Assembly: GCA_949825065.1 (NCBI GenBank)
Contig: OX463846.1
Location: 2,373,778 to 2,437,777 of the forward strand
DNA from: Odontocerum albicorne
Lineage: Eukaryota; Arthropoda; Insecta; Trichoptera; Odontoceridae
DNA length: 64,000 bases
Reading direction: 5' to 3'
Shown here: positions 11,401 to 23,594 of the stretch, piece after piece
Layout of the letters: each line of letters starts with the position of its first letter
Numbering within the stretch: the first letter of the stretch is position 1
Notes under the pieces: generated by a model
Databases searched by the model: none
Told to the model about the DNA's origin: nothing
Seen by the model: only the letters and a program-made list of their open reading frames with translations
Position numbers and translations under genes: made by a program

Positions 11401-11954
11401 TTTTATTTATTTAAAAACGAGTAATTTACATGTCGATTTATAATCTTGATATAGAAAAACAATGTATATACTCGTATTTGTATCTACGATATATAAGTAG
11501 CAAGCTCGTGATGTTCCAAGTAACAAACAATCTACAATCGGTTTATTATTTGAATTAATGTTATAGAAAGAACCTTTCTTTTCAAATTATAATTATTGAC
11601 AGCTGTCACTTCATTATAGAATTATTAGATATCAAATAACAATTCTAAATAATGTATATATTGGGAAGATAAGACCTGATTGTTGAACAGAAAAATGTGA
11701 ATATTAAAACAAGAAAGCAGTTTATAATGAGTGATAATGCTTGATTCTTCTAACATTTATAATATCAATACAAAATAATTAGATTCACATATCACTCATA
11801 CTTCACATACTGTTTCTATGTACATAAATGAGTTTGGTTGTTTCAAGTCTATATAAAGTTTTCTATCTAAGTATATATTCGGTTCTGAGATTCGTTTCAT
11901 TCGAATTTTACATTATTAAAGATTTCTTATGTCTTTGTTATTTGTTTTTATAAA
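11401..11954. other. No recognisable feature
   Basis: AT-rich, no recognised repeat, no coding signal. Confidence 0.35.
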
Positions 11955-12043
11955 ACAATGTTTATACTACTTTTTAAAACGGTATAACCCTACCGGCTTC
12001 AAGGTTTTCACCTCATCATCAAGGAAGTACAAACAAGACAGGG
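11955..12043 (+). mobile_element. PLE repeat, half copy
   Basis: CGGTATAACCCTACCGGCTT, GGTTTTCACCTCATCATCAA and GTACAAACAAGAC match one arm of the Penelope-associated repeat. It adjoins LINE-A copy 2. The opposite arm appears at 12,961, beyond the two LINE-A copies. Confidence 0.65.
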
Positions 12044-12270
12044 TTTATTTAACACTTTATTACAAATACAATCTGGCGGGATTATTGCCAGGCGGCAATC
12101 TCTTCCAACCAACAAGACAAAATTAAAATAAGCAAGCTACGTGGTCGCATAAATCATTCAAATGACTATCCATACACATGAAATTCATAAACACATACGT
12201 GAGCATATGCCCACGAACCCCACAAAGTCGGACATCTACGCGAACACTAGTTTTTTTTTCATTTGTACAC
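12044..12270 (-). mobile_element. LINE-A 3' UTR, copy 2
   Basis: Starts at the 3' tail (AACACTTTATTACAAATACA on the plus strand) and runs through the GGCGGCAATCTCTTCCAACC block and GTGAGCATATGCCCACGAAC. It is truncated before the coding part. Confidence 0.78.
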
Positions 12271-12529
12271 AATTCATCCAACAAGTGGATTTGATTAAGT
12301 GACATGTTATGTTCTTAATTTTCCATCATATTTCTTTTCAATTTCCCATTACTTCTCCTGACTGTCGATGTCCCTTGGTTATTTTGTATTTGTTTTTTTG
12401 CCATCTTGTTTTTATTATTATGGTATAACATTTTGTCAACGTTAAAAAATAAAACGTCGATATTTAGTTCAAAACTTTGTAAATAAACATTTCCATGGTT
12501 TATCAAAGATTTCGACTTTTATTTATGTA
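12271..12529. other. Short unassigned spacer
   Basis: Low-complexity AT-rich spacer between two LINE-A copies; nothing recognised. Confidence 0.3.
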
Positions 12530-12960
12530 TTTATTCAACACTTTTATTGCAAATACAATCTGGCGGGCTTATTGAAAGGCGGCAATCTCTTCCAACCAAC
12601 CAGACAAAAGTAAAATAAGCAAGTTACGAGGTCACATAAATCATTCAAATGACTATCCATCCCCACGAAATCCATAAACAACATACGTGAGCATATGCCC
12701 ACGAACCTCACAAAGACAGACAATCACCCGAACATTCTTTTTCATATAAAGTGAGATATCATCAATCAAAAGGAAAGGAAGGGATGGTGAAGAGGAAAGG
12801 AAAATAAAAATCAGGAATGAAATAGGTTATTTTACTGACAAGAAATTAAGAGTTTTTTCAGTTGCTTCTTAAAGCATGCCATGGACGGAGCGAATCATAT
12901 TGGTTTGTAACTGATTCCAGAGTCTCACTGCATGGACAGTAAAGGACGACGTAAAGAAAG
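12530..12960 (-). mobile_element. LINE-A 3' end, copy 3
   Basis: Longer than copy 2. On the minus strand it keeps the last coding codons (LQTNM/IR-type text, then ACFKKQLKK) and the full 3' UTR ending in AAAAGTGTTGAATAAATA. A frameshifted C-terminus shows it is not functional. Confidence 0.8.
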
Positions 12961-13062
12961 AGGTTATACCGTTATAAAAAGTGAAATAAATAGTGTTTGA
13001 TAAAAACAAATTACAATGTCTTTAAACCTCCACAATGTTAATGCCTTAATTATAAATAATAT
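12961..13062 (-). mobile_element. PLE repeat, opposite half copy
   Basis: GGTTATACCGTTATAAAAAG, GTGTTTGATAAAAACAAATT and ACATTGTGG complement (read on the minus strand) match the outer arm of the PLE repeat. With 11,955-12,043 this may be one foldback whose centre was replaced by LINE-A copies. Confidence 0.6.
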
Positions 13063-13589
13063 AATTTCTTATTTATTTTAAAGATTTTAATTTGTAAAAA
13101 ATCCATTGAAATGGTTATTTTGAATGGAGTAATAACAACAATGTGAATTGTATCCATTAGATAAATTTTTAAAATAAAAATTATAAACGAATTATTATGG
13201 TTAAAAATGATAAGATGGCTATAGAAAAAGAGTTGTAGATACTAAAAGGAAGATACGATTGCGTCAAGTATTGATTAAGTCAATGAGAAAGCGAGACGAG
13301 AAGCAGCAATGTTTGTGTAATTTTTTTATACTTAAAAAGCATCAGGCATTGAAAAATAACTTTTTTTGTTACATCTTAAAAATGACACCAAAAAACCACT
13401 CTTGCAATTTGATTAAAAAATAGCCGAAAAATGCGCGTACCTATTATCTTTCATAATAATTATACAATCAACATATTTTGAGTCAAGTAACGAAAGTTTT
13501 ATCCTTACGATATCTATCCAAGAAATACGAAACTACTTTGCGTCCAAACAAAAATCGTAATCGTAAAAAAACCGACTTCAATAAAGGTA
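13063..13589. other. No recognisable feature
   Basis: AT-rich; no family recognised. Confidence 0.3.
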
Positions 13590-14170
13590 AAGGTAGGAAA
13601 ACCATTTAGACAGTCAATCGGAGCGTGGTTGTTATTGCGACAGGATTTTGAGCCTATCCTGAAAGCCCAAGTAGGCTTTCAGGATGAATGACGAGTGGAA
13701 AGGATTTATGTGAGCTCGTGAGTGTGGGTCTCTTCTTGTTGTTTTAATTTTGTATTTGTGTTTCTGTGTATTTTTTTTTTTTGTTTTGATTTTGTTTTAA
13801 TTTTTATTCTTATGATTGTGTGCGGTATATTGTGGGATGAATATTTTTGGTCTTTCTGGAGTGATAATGTGTGAGGAGTTGAATTTCGTAAGATGTTTCC
13901 AGTTGTAGTTGAGTGTCACTGTTTGTCAGGTTGATGAGAGCGTGCAACGGGGTGTTTTTGTGTAATCAAAAATCGGAAAGAAGTGTCGATTTATTTTTTC
14001 ATGCTAAATATCCTCAGTGAGATACAGGCAAAAGCTTAGTTTACTGAGGATACGACAAATGAAAGGCAACAAACCCAGATCCATTAAAATTATATGTCCA
14101 AATCAAATTACCTGTTGTTTTTTCTCAAATTGTGTATATTTCTTGTCATGTGTAATAATAAATAAATTCA
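13590..14170 (+). mobile_element. LINE-B 3' end, copy 1
   Basis: Begins with FNKGKGRKTI and a stop, the same C-terminal residues as the 52.9-kb copy (FNKGKRKKTI, stop). A 3' UTR of about 560 bp follows with GCGGTATATTGTGGGATG and TCCTCAGTGAGATACAGGC. It ends in ATAATAAATAAAT. Two more copies are at 45.2 and 52.7 kb. Strongly 5'-truncated. Confidence 0.72.
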
Positions 14171-14809
14171 TCTGGCAGTCCGTTCTTAATTTAAAATTTT
14201 TAAGTCAAAATATTTGCCCATATTAGTGTTTAGCTTCCACTAACTTCAAAAACTATTGCCTTATCGGATAAAAATATATAAACCAATTTATCAATTCTTA
14301 ATACACGTGAATATGGATATAAAGTTTACAATTTATTTGATTGATCATTTTTTCCATCATGTTTTCAAAATTATCAATAATACATTTATACCAAAATCTA
14401 TCATTGAACACAAAGGCCAGCTTAGCAGAGACGTTGATTGAGGTTCAAGAATTATTTAAGTTCTGTTTAAGAGCTCATTCGATACTAGGATCTGAATTAT
14501 ACCATCTCAGTAGTTTAGCTACGAGAGATAACTTATATACGGATATCTAACTAGTTTATTCCTAGTCATGCGCGTATCAACGCCTGATTTAATTGTATTG
14601 AAAATAAGACCTGATGGAAAGGATATTTTCATTTAAGTAAAAACAACTATTTTCAAACGATGTTAAGCATCAGTTTTGTGGAGTGAAAATTACTCAAAAA
14701 TAATTAAATATAAATAAATACAGGTTTATAGATAGCAACACAATATGTACGTAATACATTTAGACACATTTCAAGAACACATTAAAAAGATAATACATTA
14801 AAAAAACAG
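14171..14809. other. Unassigned; overlapping small ORFs
   Basis: Two overlapping plus-strand ORFs (14,256-14,441 and 14,341-14,550) of about 60-70 codons. I do not recognise either and see no splice-site or family support. Confidence 0.25.
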
Positions 14810-15345
14810 AAGCTATCAAAAGGTCTGGGCTCATCTAATAACACCCCCCCGGCCAAGATACATCCCACCAATATAGGGCGAGCACAGCCACGGCGACACC
14901 AGATGTTTTTCAGCCCACACCCTTGAACACGTAGAACAAGAAGATAAAAAAAACACAGAAAATAAATGGATGACAAAAAAATACATTCAAGAAAGGAGAC
15001 ATTAAAAGGTCCGGGTTTATCCCACAAATATTCCCTCGGCCAAGATACACCCCACCAATGTAGGGCGAGCTCGACCGTAAAGGCATCGGGGGCTTCTATC
15101 CCACACCCCCGCATATCTAGATTAAAGAATAAATAAAAAAACAAAAAAGGAAGGCAGAAAACAAAATAAAAATTACACACCAATACAGACACACACATCA
15201 CGCAATTTTCCTTTTTGGTAAAGCAGAGTTGACAGCGCCTAACGATCCAATGGCGACACATATTTTCACCTCCTCGACATCTCAAGACCTCATACAGATT
15301 TCGTTGCCTATTTTTATTTCCTTCCGTCAAAGAAACATTCACTTG
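14810..15345 (-). repeat. Retroelement 3'-UTR-like sequence with internal 185-bp duplication
   Basis: Two imperfect direct copies (about 14,815-14,935 and 15,000-15,115) share AAAAGGTC(T/C)GGG, GGCCAAGATAC, CCCACCAAT and TAGGGCGAGC. An ORF of 189 codons crosses both on the minus strand, but its composition is UTR-like. A stretch ending YEVLRCRGGENMCRHW may be the tail of a retroelement protein. Confidence 0.45.
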
Positions 15346-15414
15346 ATTCAACCATACTTTCCTTCGTATTCCTCAACTACGCCTTCCACTCATATTTGCA
15401 TTCTTAGTGTTTTT

Positions 15415-16650
15415 TTTTAAGTGAAACTTCTATAGGTGCGGTAGGGCAAATTGGTCTGAACGTCACGAAAAGTGAAACGGTGTATTATATTATTATTTTT
15501 AAATAACTATTTATTATTATTAAATATTTTGTATATTAATAAATAATTATTATTTATTTTAATATTAATAATTGTTTAATATTAATAATAATTAATATGA
15601 TTGGAATATTATCAAGTGTATTATATTATTTTTAAAATTATTATTAAAAAAATAAAATAAAAATTGTTATGTTATTTTTATATTAATATATTTAATAATT
15701 ATTAATTTTATTTTATATTAAATTATTTTATTTCATATTTATTTTAATATTTATATATAATTTATATTTCATATGTCACAATATATACGAGTATATATAT
15801 GCAATTTTTTTTTATTTTTTTATTTTTTTTATTAAACAAGTATATTATTATACAAACATTTGTCAAAGCTATACCCATATACACATTTATTACTTAACTA
15901 ATCTTAATTATATGTTATCATTTATGAACTTACTTAATCTTATTTTCCTACATATCATTCTATTTTATTTATTCAATCTTAATATATGAGATCTTAGAAA
16001 TAATTAACACCTACATACTACTTATAACTAGATAACAATTCTTACACTAATTATTCAGCAAAAACAAGTCCACTCGTTCAGGCTACTTGTATTCCATCAC
16101 ATTCACTCAGACCCTGGTCGTCCCAGAACAGATAATGCTTATATATACGAATATATATATGCAATTATAATACTAATAATTATATTATTATTATATTATA
16201 ATTAATTAATAATATAAATAATATAATAAAAATAATATAATAATAAATAAATCATTAAATAATTATTTAAAAATAATTAATTTAATAATTAATAATAACA
16301 TAAAAATATTTATTTATTTAATATTAAAAAATATATGTTTAATATTTTTAAGTGTATTATGTTATTATTAAAATTATTATTCAATATGAAAATTATTATT
16401 TATTACTAAAAATAAAAAAAATAATGTTTTTTTATTTAATTAAAAGAGATTTTCTTGAATTAAATTCCACATAACCATTTAATTTATTTAATTAAGAGAG
16501 ATTTTCTTGAATTAAATTCCACATAACCATTTCCTAATCCGAAAAAAAAATCGTTAACAAATGGTAAAAATGCAATGCATAAAATCAACTTTTCCTAGGA
16601 GCAAAGAAGTTTCACTTCTACCGCGCGAGAGTCTCACGCATCTGTTTTTT
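15415..16650. repeat. AT-rich paired element, copy 2
   Basis: Same left end (AACTTCTATAGGTGCGGTAG), AT-only interior and right end (GAGATTTTCTTGAATTAAAT twice, then TTTCACTTCTACCGCGCGAG) as 10,545-11,400. The GAGATTTTCTTGAATTAAAT block is duplicated near 16,446 and 16,499. A retro-C copy is inserted in the interior. Confidence 0.62.
15807..16140 (-). mobile_element. Retro-C repeat, copy 3, with target duplication
   Basis: Flanked by direct repeats TACGAGTATATATATGCAAT (about 15,785-15,806) and TACGAATATATATATGCAAT (about 16,145-16,166), together about 25 bp with one mismatch. The T-rich left edge is the complement of a polyA tail. Long target duplication plus tail indicates target-primed reverse transcription into the AT-rich element. 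Confidence 0.78.
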
Positions 16651-16852
16651 TGTCTTTTTTTATTGCTTTATTCTACGTACTCGAACAATTTAAGAGTGTT
16701 CCCCTTCATTCTACTCAACATATATGCGTTAAGTTCACACTTCCCCCTTATCATTTTAATCAGTATTTTATCACATTATATCATTCCATGTTTTTTCCTC
16801 AGTTAAAGCATTCGTTCTGCATTAAAAAAATCATTACTTATTTAATTTTTTT

Positions 16853-17014
16853 TTAAAGATAATCATGTTGTTAGAACCCAGATTTTAAAGATAAGCATGT
16901 TGTTAGAACCCAGATTTTAAATATAGCATGTTGTTAGAACCCAGATTTTAGAGATAAGCATGTTGTTAGAACCCAGATTTTAAAGATAAGCTTGTTGTTA
17001 GAACCCAGATTTTA
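16853..17014. repeat. 33-bp tandem repeat, 5 units
   Basis: Unit AAAGATAAGCATGTTGTTAG followed by AACCCAGATTTT, repeated five times with single-base differences. Confidence 0.95.
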
Positions 17015-17364
17015 AAAGAATTCTCTTTAATATCTCTCTGGTAACAAAAGATTGTCAAATGGAAATGAGATCGTTAGGTTACATTGTAAACAAAGTGAAG
17101 CCATACAACTGGTTTCTAAAAGATAAAACTATGGGAAAAAAATATTTCGAGGTTCCTGAAAAGAAAGGATAAGTGCTGCGTTCTCGACCCTTATGGATAA
17201 AAGGGAGGAAAGAAACAGAGGAACATGAATAAGAAATATATCGATTCAGGTTGGAAGAAAACAAGTTGAAATTGTGAGCATATAATAAGAGGAAAGCTCT
17301 GATTATGGTAGAGAGGATATTTTAAAGATCTTTTTCTTAGTGAATCTATTTGAGATACTCGAAG

Positions 17365-17870
17365 GCCTTGGCCATACAGGTAGGAGCCTTGCTTGGTGCT
17401 TAGATCTACGCTGCGAGCTAGGCGACATATCCTAGCGAACCAATGCACCGCATACTACCGCAATGACCACACTGCACGCTTCGCGCCACGCTACATGACG
17501 ATTAGTCACCTAGTGAGTCTCCTAGTGAACAGACGTGTTGGTTAATTTTATTGTGTCACCAAATGATTTTAAAAGATTTCAGAAGTTTTAATAACAGCTA
17601 TGCATAAAAGGGAGCCTTTGTGGAACCCATCGAGCAAATTAAACAAAAATGTACCTGTAATAAAATCACTTTGGAATGGGGTTGTACAGGAAATAAATAA
17701 AGATGGTAAGTTGTAATGAAATTGGTTCGTTTTGAGAGTGACATCGTTTGTTGACTCAACCGCTCCCAAATGTCAAATGAATTTACGCGAAGCACTTTGG
17801 TGTGGCCAGGCATGAAATCACCTAGTCTATTAGTCATGTAGCATCTAGCGAAGCACTTTGGTATGGCCTT
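17365..17870. mobile_element. Probable MITE with subterminal inverted repeats
   Basis: Left end AAGGCCTTGGCCATACAG pairs with right end GGTATGGCCTTAGCC. Inside, GCTACATGACGATTAGTCAC on the left mirrors the right-hand GTCTATTAGTCATGTAGC. No transposase coding. Target duplication not resolved. Confidence 0.42.
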
Positions 17871-18819
17871 AGCCTAACGGAACATAGTTTAATAATTTAC
17901 GTTGAATCAAATGTCATTCGGAAGATTGTCAAACAGACGTATAAATAGTGAAAAAAATTATTTAGATATCGTATCTGAAGAAATGAACTCATTTATTACT
18001 AAAGGCAAGAAAGGTCATCAAGAAATATATGGTTTGAAACAAAGTATTATTTATCGATGAGTATATTGATACTGAAATTATAAATTTTTTTTTAAAATCT
18101 TTTACCATAAGTCACCAGTATCACTGTCTCCACGATAAGTGATAAAAAAACAATGTAAACTATGGGAAGAAATTCAGTGTAGGTCATGAACTTGAGACCT
18201 TTAGCTCAACACAGTTAATCACTTGACTGACGTTCTCATCTTTAATGAGACTAGAAAGCTTATTTTAAACTTGAATTTATTTTGAATTCAAATAAATATT
18301 ATCTCACCCAGATTAACGTTCAAATGGATTCGATTTATATTTATATTCTATCAAGGTTTTTTTGCATCAAAAAAAAAATTATAATATTTTTAATCTGTCA
18401 ATAATACCTATAGTAGGTTCAAACCCCGAGTAAGAGCGTCTTCGAGGAGAGTCTGCCATGTTAACCATTATTGTTCCTTTTATTTTTATTCCGAATAATA
18501 AAGTATGAACTAGTTGCAACCTGTGAATTCACGGAAGTAAAACAAATTATACATTTTTGAAATACCGAATGGAGCAAAATCAGCTTAAAGTTTTTTGGGT
18601 TCATTAATGTTTCAAGTTTAAAATAAAAAAGGTACATCTTGATTGATGAATTATTTAATTCTCACAAATCTCTTTATACACGATGTTTTGTGTATAAACA
18701 TTACTGTTCAATTAAAATCGTTGATAAAGTTTTCCTTGAAGACTTGTTTCAGATATATTGACTGTAATATTTTCGCGTTTCCGACATCTTGAAAAAGCCA
18801 CATATAATTGTCTGCATTA
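17871..18819. other. Mostly unassigned; short LINE-3'-like block
   Basis: CCCGAGTAAGAGCGTCTTCG at 18,425 resembles CCCGAGTTGGGGCGCCCTTG at 19,937 and CCTGAGTTAGAGCGCCCTTG at 33,731. This may be a recurrent LINE 3' UTR scrap. Nothing else recognised. Confidence 0.35.
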
Positions 18820-19790
18820 AAAAAAAAGAGCAAAAGATAAATAAACACAATTAATTATAAGGTTCAATATAATAGGAAATAAATAAATAATTGAATGAAT
18901 TACAATTCAAAATAAATTGGCATCGTCCCCTTTTGCACCGGTTTGTTCTGTATAATTTCAATCTGTTTCGAAGTAGTAAACACAAGTAATCATAAGGTTC
19001 AATATAATAGGAAATAAATGAATTATTTAATCATACAATTTTACATAAATTGACATCGTCCCCTTTTACACCGGTTCGTTCAGTATAATTTGAATATCTT
19101 TGGAAGTAGTAGACACAAGTAATTATAAGGTTCAATATAATAGGAAATAAATGAATTATTTAATCAATTACAATTCAAAATAAATTGGCATCGTCTCCTT
19201 TTACACCGGTTCGTTCAGTATAATTTCAATATCTTTCGAAGAAGTAGACACAAGTAATTATACGGTTCAATATAATAGGAAATAAATGAATTATTTAATC
19301 AATTACAATTCAAAATAAATTGGCATCGTCTCCTTTTACACCGGTTCGTTCAGTATAATTTCAATATCTTTCGAAGAAGTAGACACAAGTAATTATAAGG
19401 TTCAATATAATAGGAAATAAATGAATTATTTAATCAATTACAATTCAAAATAAATTGGCATCGTCCCCTTTTGCACCGGTTTGTTCTGTATAATTTCAAT
19501 ATGTTTCGAAGTAGTAAACACAAGTAATTATAAGGTTCAATATAATAGTAAATTAATGAATTATTTAATGAATTACAATTCAAAATAAATTGGCATCGTC
19601 CCCTTTTACACCGGTTTGTTCTGTATAATTTCAATCTGTTTTGAAGTAGTAAACACAAGTAATTATAAGGTTCAATATAATAGGAAATAAATGAATTATT
19701 TAATAAATTACAATTCAAAATAAATTGGCATCGTCCCCTTTTACACCGGTTCGTTCAGTATAATTTCCATTATACTATGATTTATTTCAA
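18820..19790. repeat. 135-bp satellite, about 7 units
   Basis: Unit length is 132-137 bp, judged by the spacing of GCATCGTCYCCTTTTRCACC at about 18,920, 19,051, 19,188, 19,322, 19,459, 19,593 and 19,728. Each unit also has TATAATTTCAATMTSTTTYG and AAGGTTCAATATAATAGGAA. Minus-strand ORFs across it only reflect the repeat. Confidence 0.95.
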
Positions 19791-19984
19791 TTTTATATTT
19801 ATTAAGCCCCAATGTATATCATTCACCGAACGCTTTAAGTAACGTTTTAAACATTTTGCGGGTCGATTGCAAAAATGTTGCACTTAATTTGTATGTATTT
19901 TGTAATATTATTAAGCTGTTTAAAATAGTGGGATCGAGTCCCGAGTTGGGGCGCCCTTGAGGAGAGACTGCTCTCATCGCCTTT

Positions 19985-22274
19985 CCCTTCCTGTGCTAAA
20001 AATATTCGCCCGTTCCGGTGCTATGTATTCAATACACATGTAAAAATGAGCGATTTTAAATCAGAAAAATAAGAATATTTATAGCAAATTGCTTATATTA
20101 ATTAAATTTGAAGTCAAAAGGGATAATAAAAGAAATTTAATTGTTGAAAACATGAAAAAAAAAAACATTGGACGACGTTCACAAAACGGGCAAAGCGACC
20201 ACCGAGAGCTGAGAGCTGAGCTACTGAGCGAGAGAAGCGAGCTAACTGAGATTATATTTCTTGCGTTCCCATATACCGAAGTAGAGTGTTAATGAGACGT
20301 GAATAGTGTCGCTTCCTCACCCATAGCGGTTTTTTAGAATGAATACACACTGGCACACGTTTGATTGTATCGGTGAATTTATTCCCGATTTTCACAAAAT
20401 ATCTCTGATGTGACCGATAAGTGCTAATTATTATTAATATTATTTTTTTCATTCAATGCGTAACTGTGTTACGGAGGCATACCTAAAATCTGAACCCAGT
20501 ATTTTAAATCAGAAAAATAAGAATATTTATAGCAAATTGCTTATATTAATTAAATTTGAAGTCAAAAGGGATAATAATAGAAATTTAATTGTTGAAAACA
20601 TGAAAAAAAAAAAACATTCACAAAACGGGCAAAGCGACCACCTGGCTATTGAGCGAGAGAAGCGAGCTAACTGAGATTATATTTCTTGCGTTCCCATATA
20701 CCGAAGTAGAGTGTTAATGAGTCGTGAATAGTGTCGCTTCCTCATCCATAGCGGTTTTTTAGAATGAATACACACTGGCACACGTTTGATTGTATCGGTG
20801 AATTTATTCCCGATTTTCACAAAATATCTCTGATGTGACCGATAAGTGCTAATTATTATTAATATTATTTTTTTCATTCAATGCGTAACTGTGTTACGGA
20901 GGCATACCTAAAATCTGAACCCAGTATTTTAAATCAGAAAAATATGAATATTTATAGCAAATTGCTTATATTAATTAAATTTGAAGTCAAAAGGGATAAT
21001 AATAGAAATTTAATTGTTGAAAACATGAAAAAAAAAAAACATTCACAAAACGGGCAAAGCGACCACCTGGCTATTGAGCGAGAGAAGCGAGCTAACTGAG
21101 ATTATATTTCTTGCGTTCCCATATACCGAAGTAGAGTGTTAATGAGTCGTGAATAGTGTCGCTTCCTCATCCATAGCGGTTTTTTAGAATGAATACACAC
21201 TGGCACACGTTTGATTGTATCGGTGAATTTATTCCCGATTTTCACAAAATATCTCTGATGTGACCGATAAGTGCTAATTATTATTAATATTATTTTTTTC
21301 ATTCAATGCGTAACTGTGTTACGGAGGCATACCTAAAATCTGAACCCAGTATTTTAAATCAGAAAAATATGAATATTTATAGCAAATTGCTTATATTAAT
21401 TAAATTTGAAGTCAAAAGGGATAATAATAGAAATTTAATTGTTGAAAACATGAAAAAAAAAAAACATTCACAAAACGGGCAAAGCGACCACCTGGCTATT
21501 GAGCGAGAGAAGCGAGCTAACTGAGATTATATTTCTTGCGTTCCCATATACCGAAGTAGAGTGTTAATGAGTCGTGAATAGTGTCGCTTCCTCATCCATA
21601 GCGGTTTTTTAGAATGAATACACACTGGCACACGTTTGATTGTATCGGTGAATTTATTCCCGATTTTCACAAAATATCTCTGATGTGACCGATAAGTGCT
21701 AATTATTATTAATATTATTTTTTTCATTCAATGCGTAACTGTGTTACGGAGGCATACCTAAAATCTGAACCCAGTATTTTAAATCAGAAAAATAAGAATA
21801 TTTATAGCAAATTGCTTATATTAATTAAATTTGAAGTCAAAAGGGATAATAATAGAAATTTAATTGTTGAAAACATGAAAAAAAAAAAACATTCACAAAA
21901 CGGGCAAAGCGACCACCTGGCTATTGAGCGAGAGAAGCGAGCTAACTGAGATTATATTTCTTGCGTTCCCATATACCGAAGTAGAGTGTTAATGAGACGT
22001 GAATAGTGTCGTTTCCTCACCCATAGCGGTTTTTTAGAATGAATACACACTGGCACACGTTTGATTGTATCGGTGAATTTATTCCCGATTTTCACAAAAT
22101 ATCTCTGATGTGACCGATAAGTGCTCATTCTTATTAATATTATTTTTTCATTCAATGCGTAAATGTATTACGGAGGAATACCTAAAATCTGAACCTAATA
22201 TTTATTATATTTATAAAGATATTAAAGTTTTTAGAAGCAATGTGTACTAGTTACACATCACAGGACAGGAAGGG
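19985..22274 (+). mobile_element. MITE-1 copy with five-fold internal tandem array
   Basis: Ends CCCTTCCTGTGCTAAAAAT and CACAGGACAGGAAGGG then TTAA (22,275-22,278) match MITE-1 copies of about 600 bp elsewhere. Here the internal part is present five times with a strict 425-bp period (for example start points 20,252, 20,677, 21,102, 21,527, 21,952). The central units are nearly identical; the first and last differ more, as expected for flanks of a recent expansion. Each junction joins CCCAGTATTT to TAAATCAG, sites that lie near opposite ends of the single-copy MITE. Small ORFs repeated in each unit are not genes. Confidence 0.93.
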
Positions 22275-22278
22275 TTAA

Positions 22279-22852
22279 CGGCGCTTTATAAATTGTCTTT
22301 TTATTATTGATTGCTTTGTCAATAACCCCCGCTTATTGTTAATTGTACAATGAAGTACAATAAAATAAATAAATACAAAGAATAAGTGCCCCGTTCATTA
22401 GACGTGTCAAAGTTACGACATTTGTTAAATTAAATCTGTCACGTAAAGGACAGCTGATAAACATTTGATTAATCGTCTCATGAAGACCGCACTCGTTGTC
22501 GGAGTCCTTAACAATATTGATTGAGTATTTATTAATTGCGTTCCAACTCTAAGTTCATTGTCTCGAGTTTCGGAAATCAAATACTTCGACACAATGCTGA
22601 GGATTTTTAATTGTTAAAGTGGTATCAGATATCTGAATCACTAAACTTCTCGAAGCCACAGGAAAAGTTAAATATAATATTACTTTACAAAACAAAACAT
22701 GGTGTGGCTTTAAAAATATTGAGGAGATATCCTTTATTGATAATAATAAGGCTTTACTTTCTTTTTTTCTTAAAGTTGTAAGGGGTTGAGGAAAAATTGA
22801 GTCAAAATTTAAATAAAGTACGTAACGAAATCTTGATGAGTGAGATTTGAGA
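22279..22852. other. No recognisable feature
   Basis: AT-rich unique-looking sequence, no long ORF. Confidence 0.35.
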
Positions 22853-22970
22853 TTTTCACAATTGTTGGTAGCGTTTTCACAATTGTTGGTAGAGTTTTCA
22901 CAATTGTTGATGGCGTTTTCACAATTGTTGGTAGCGTTTTCACAATTGTTGGTAGATTTTCACAATTTTC
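22853..22970. repeat. 25-bp tandem repeat, about 5 units
   Basis: Unit GTTTTCACAATTGTTGGTAG (plus C or A and flanking bases), about five copies with small variants, ending in a degraded unit. Confidence 0.92.
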
Positions 22971-23594
22971 GTAACTAGGATTGTGCACAAGATTTTATTT
23001 TTGAGTTTCTTCATTATTATTTTTTCTTCTTCATTGCATGCTCAATGTTGAGCACTGAGGTCCTCTGCAAATTACTGCAAGCTTGTCTTTATTACACTCC
23101 TTCCGGTCTTAGGCTATGCTGAATGCTGCGCTTAAAAAATAATCCTGTTAACTCCTTTATTTAGTATGTCCATCACATAAGACATCTTTCTCTTGCTCGT
23201 TTTCTCTAGACTGTCTCCATGATTACCAACTTTTACAGACTTCAGTCGTTCTTCTAAGTAACATGCTCAAAGTACGTAAGAATTATTTTTCCCTGTGTTA
23301 TCGGTAAGTCAATCGACAATCCTCGATTCTTGAATGATGGTGCACCTCGCGGTCCATGGGAAACAGAGCATCATCTAACACCACATAGCGAAGGCATCTT
23401 TCATGTTTATTTCCTCTTTTAAATATCAATAAAACAAATATAAAATAATTATTGTTAATAAATACTTATTGTATAAATAAGAAATAAACAAGATCAACAT
23501 ATTATATTTGAAGAGGAAAACAATTGTTTTAATGGAATATTACTTTCCTGCCTTTTATTTCTGTAAGGCCTTCAAGTATATTCCCATACATATT
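22971..23594. other. Unassigned; weak match to 32.99-33.08 kb
   Basis: TCTTAGGCTATGCTGAATGC...AATCCTGTTAACTCC resembles TCTTGGGCCATGCTGAAAAG...GATCCTGTTTACTCC at 33,015-33,065, suggesting shared retroelement sequence that I cannot identify. Confidence 0.35.

Noticed and set aside
14782..15351. 189-codon minus-strand ORF as a real protein
   Set aside because: It crosses two copies of an imperfect 185-bp duplication and looks like retroelement UTR; no domain recognised.
18820..19790. Hammerhead ribozyme in the 135-bp satellite
   Set aside because: It has ACCGGT next to GAAC/CGAA text, but no CTGATGA core in either strand.
20089..22155. Repeated 60-72-codon ORFs on both strands (MRNCVTEAYLKSEP..., MKKIILIIISTYRSHQRYF...)
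   Set aside because: They recur exactly with the 425-bp MITE array and overlap on opposite strands; they are consequences of the repeat, not genes.
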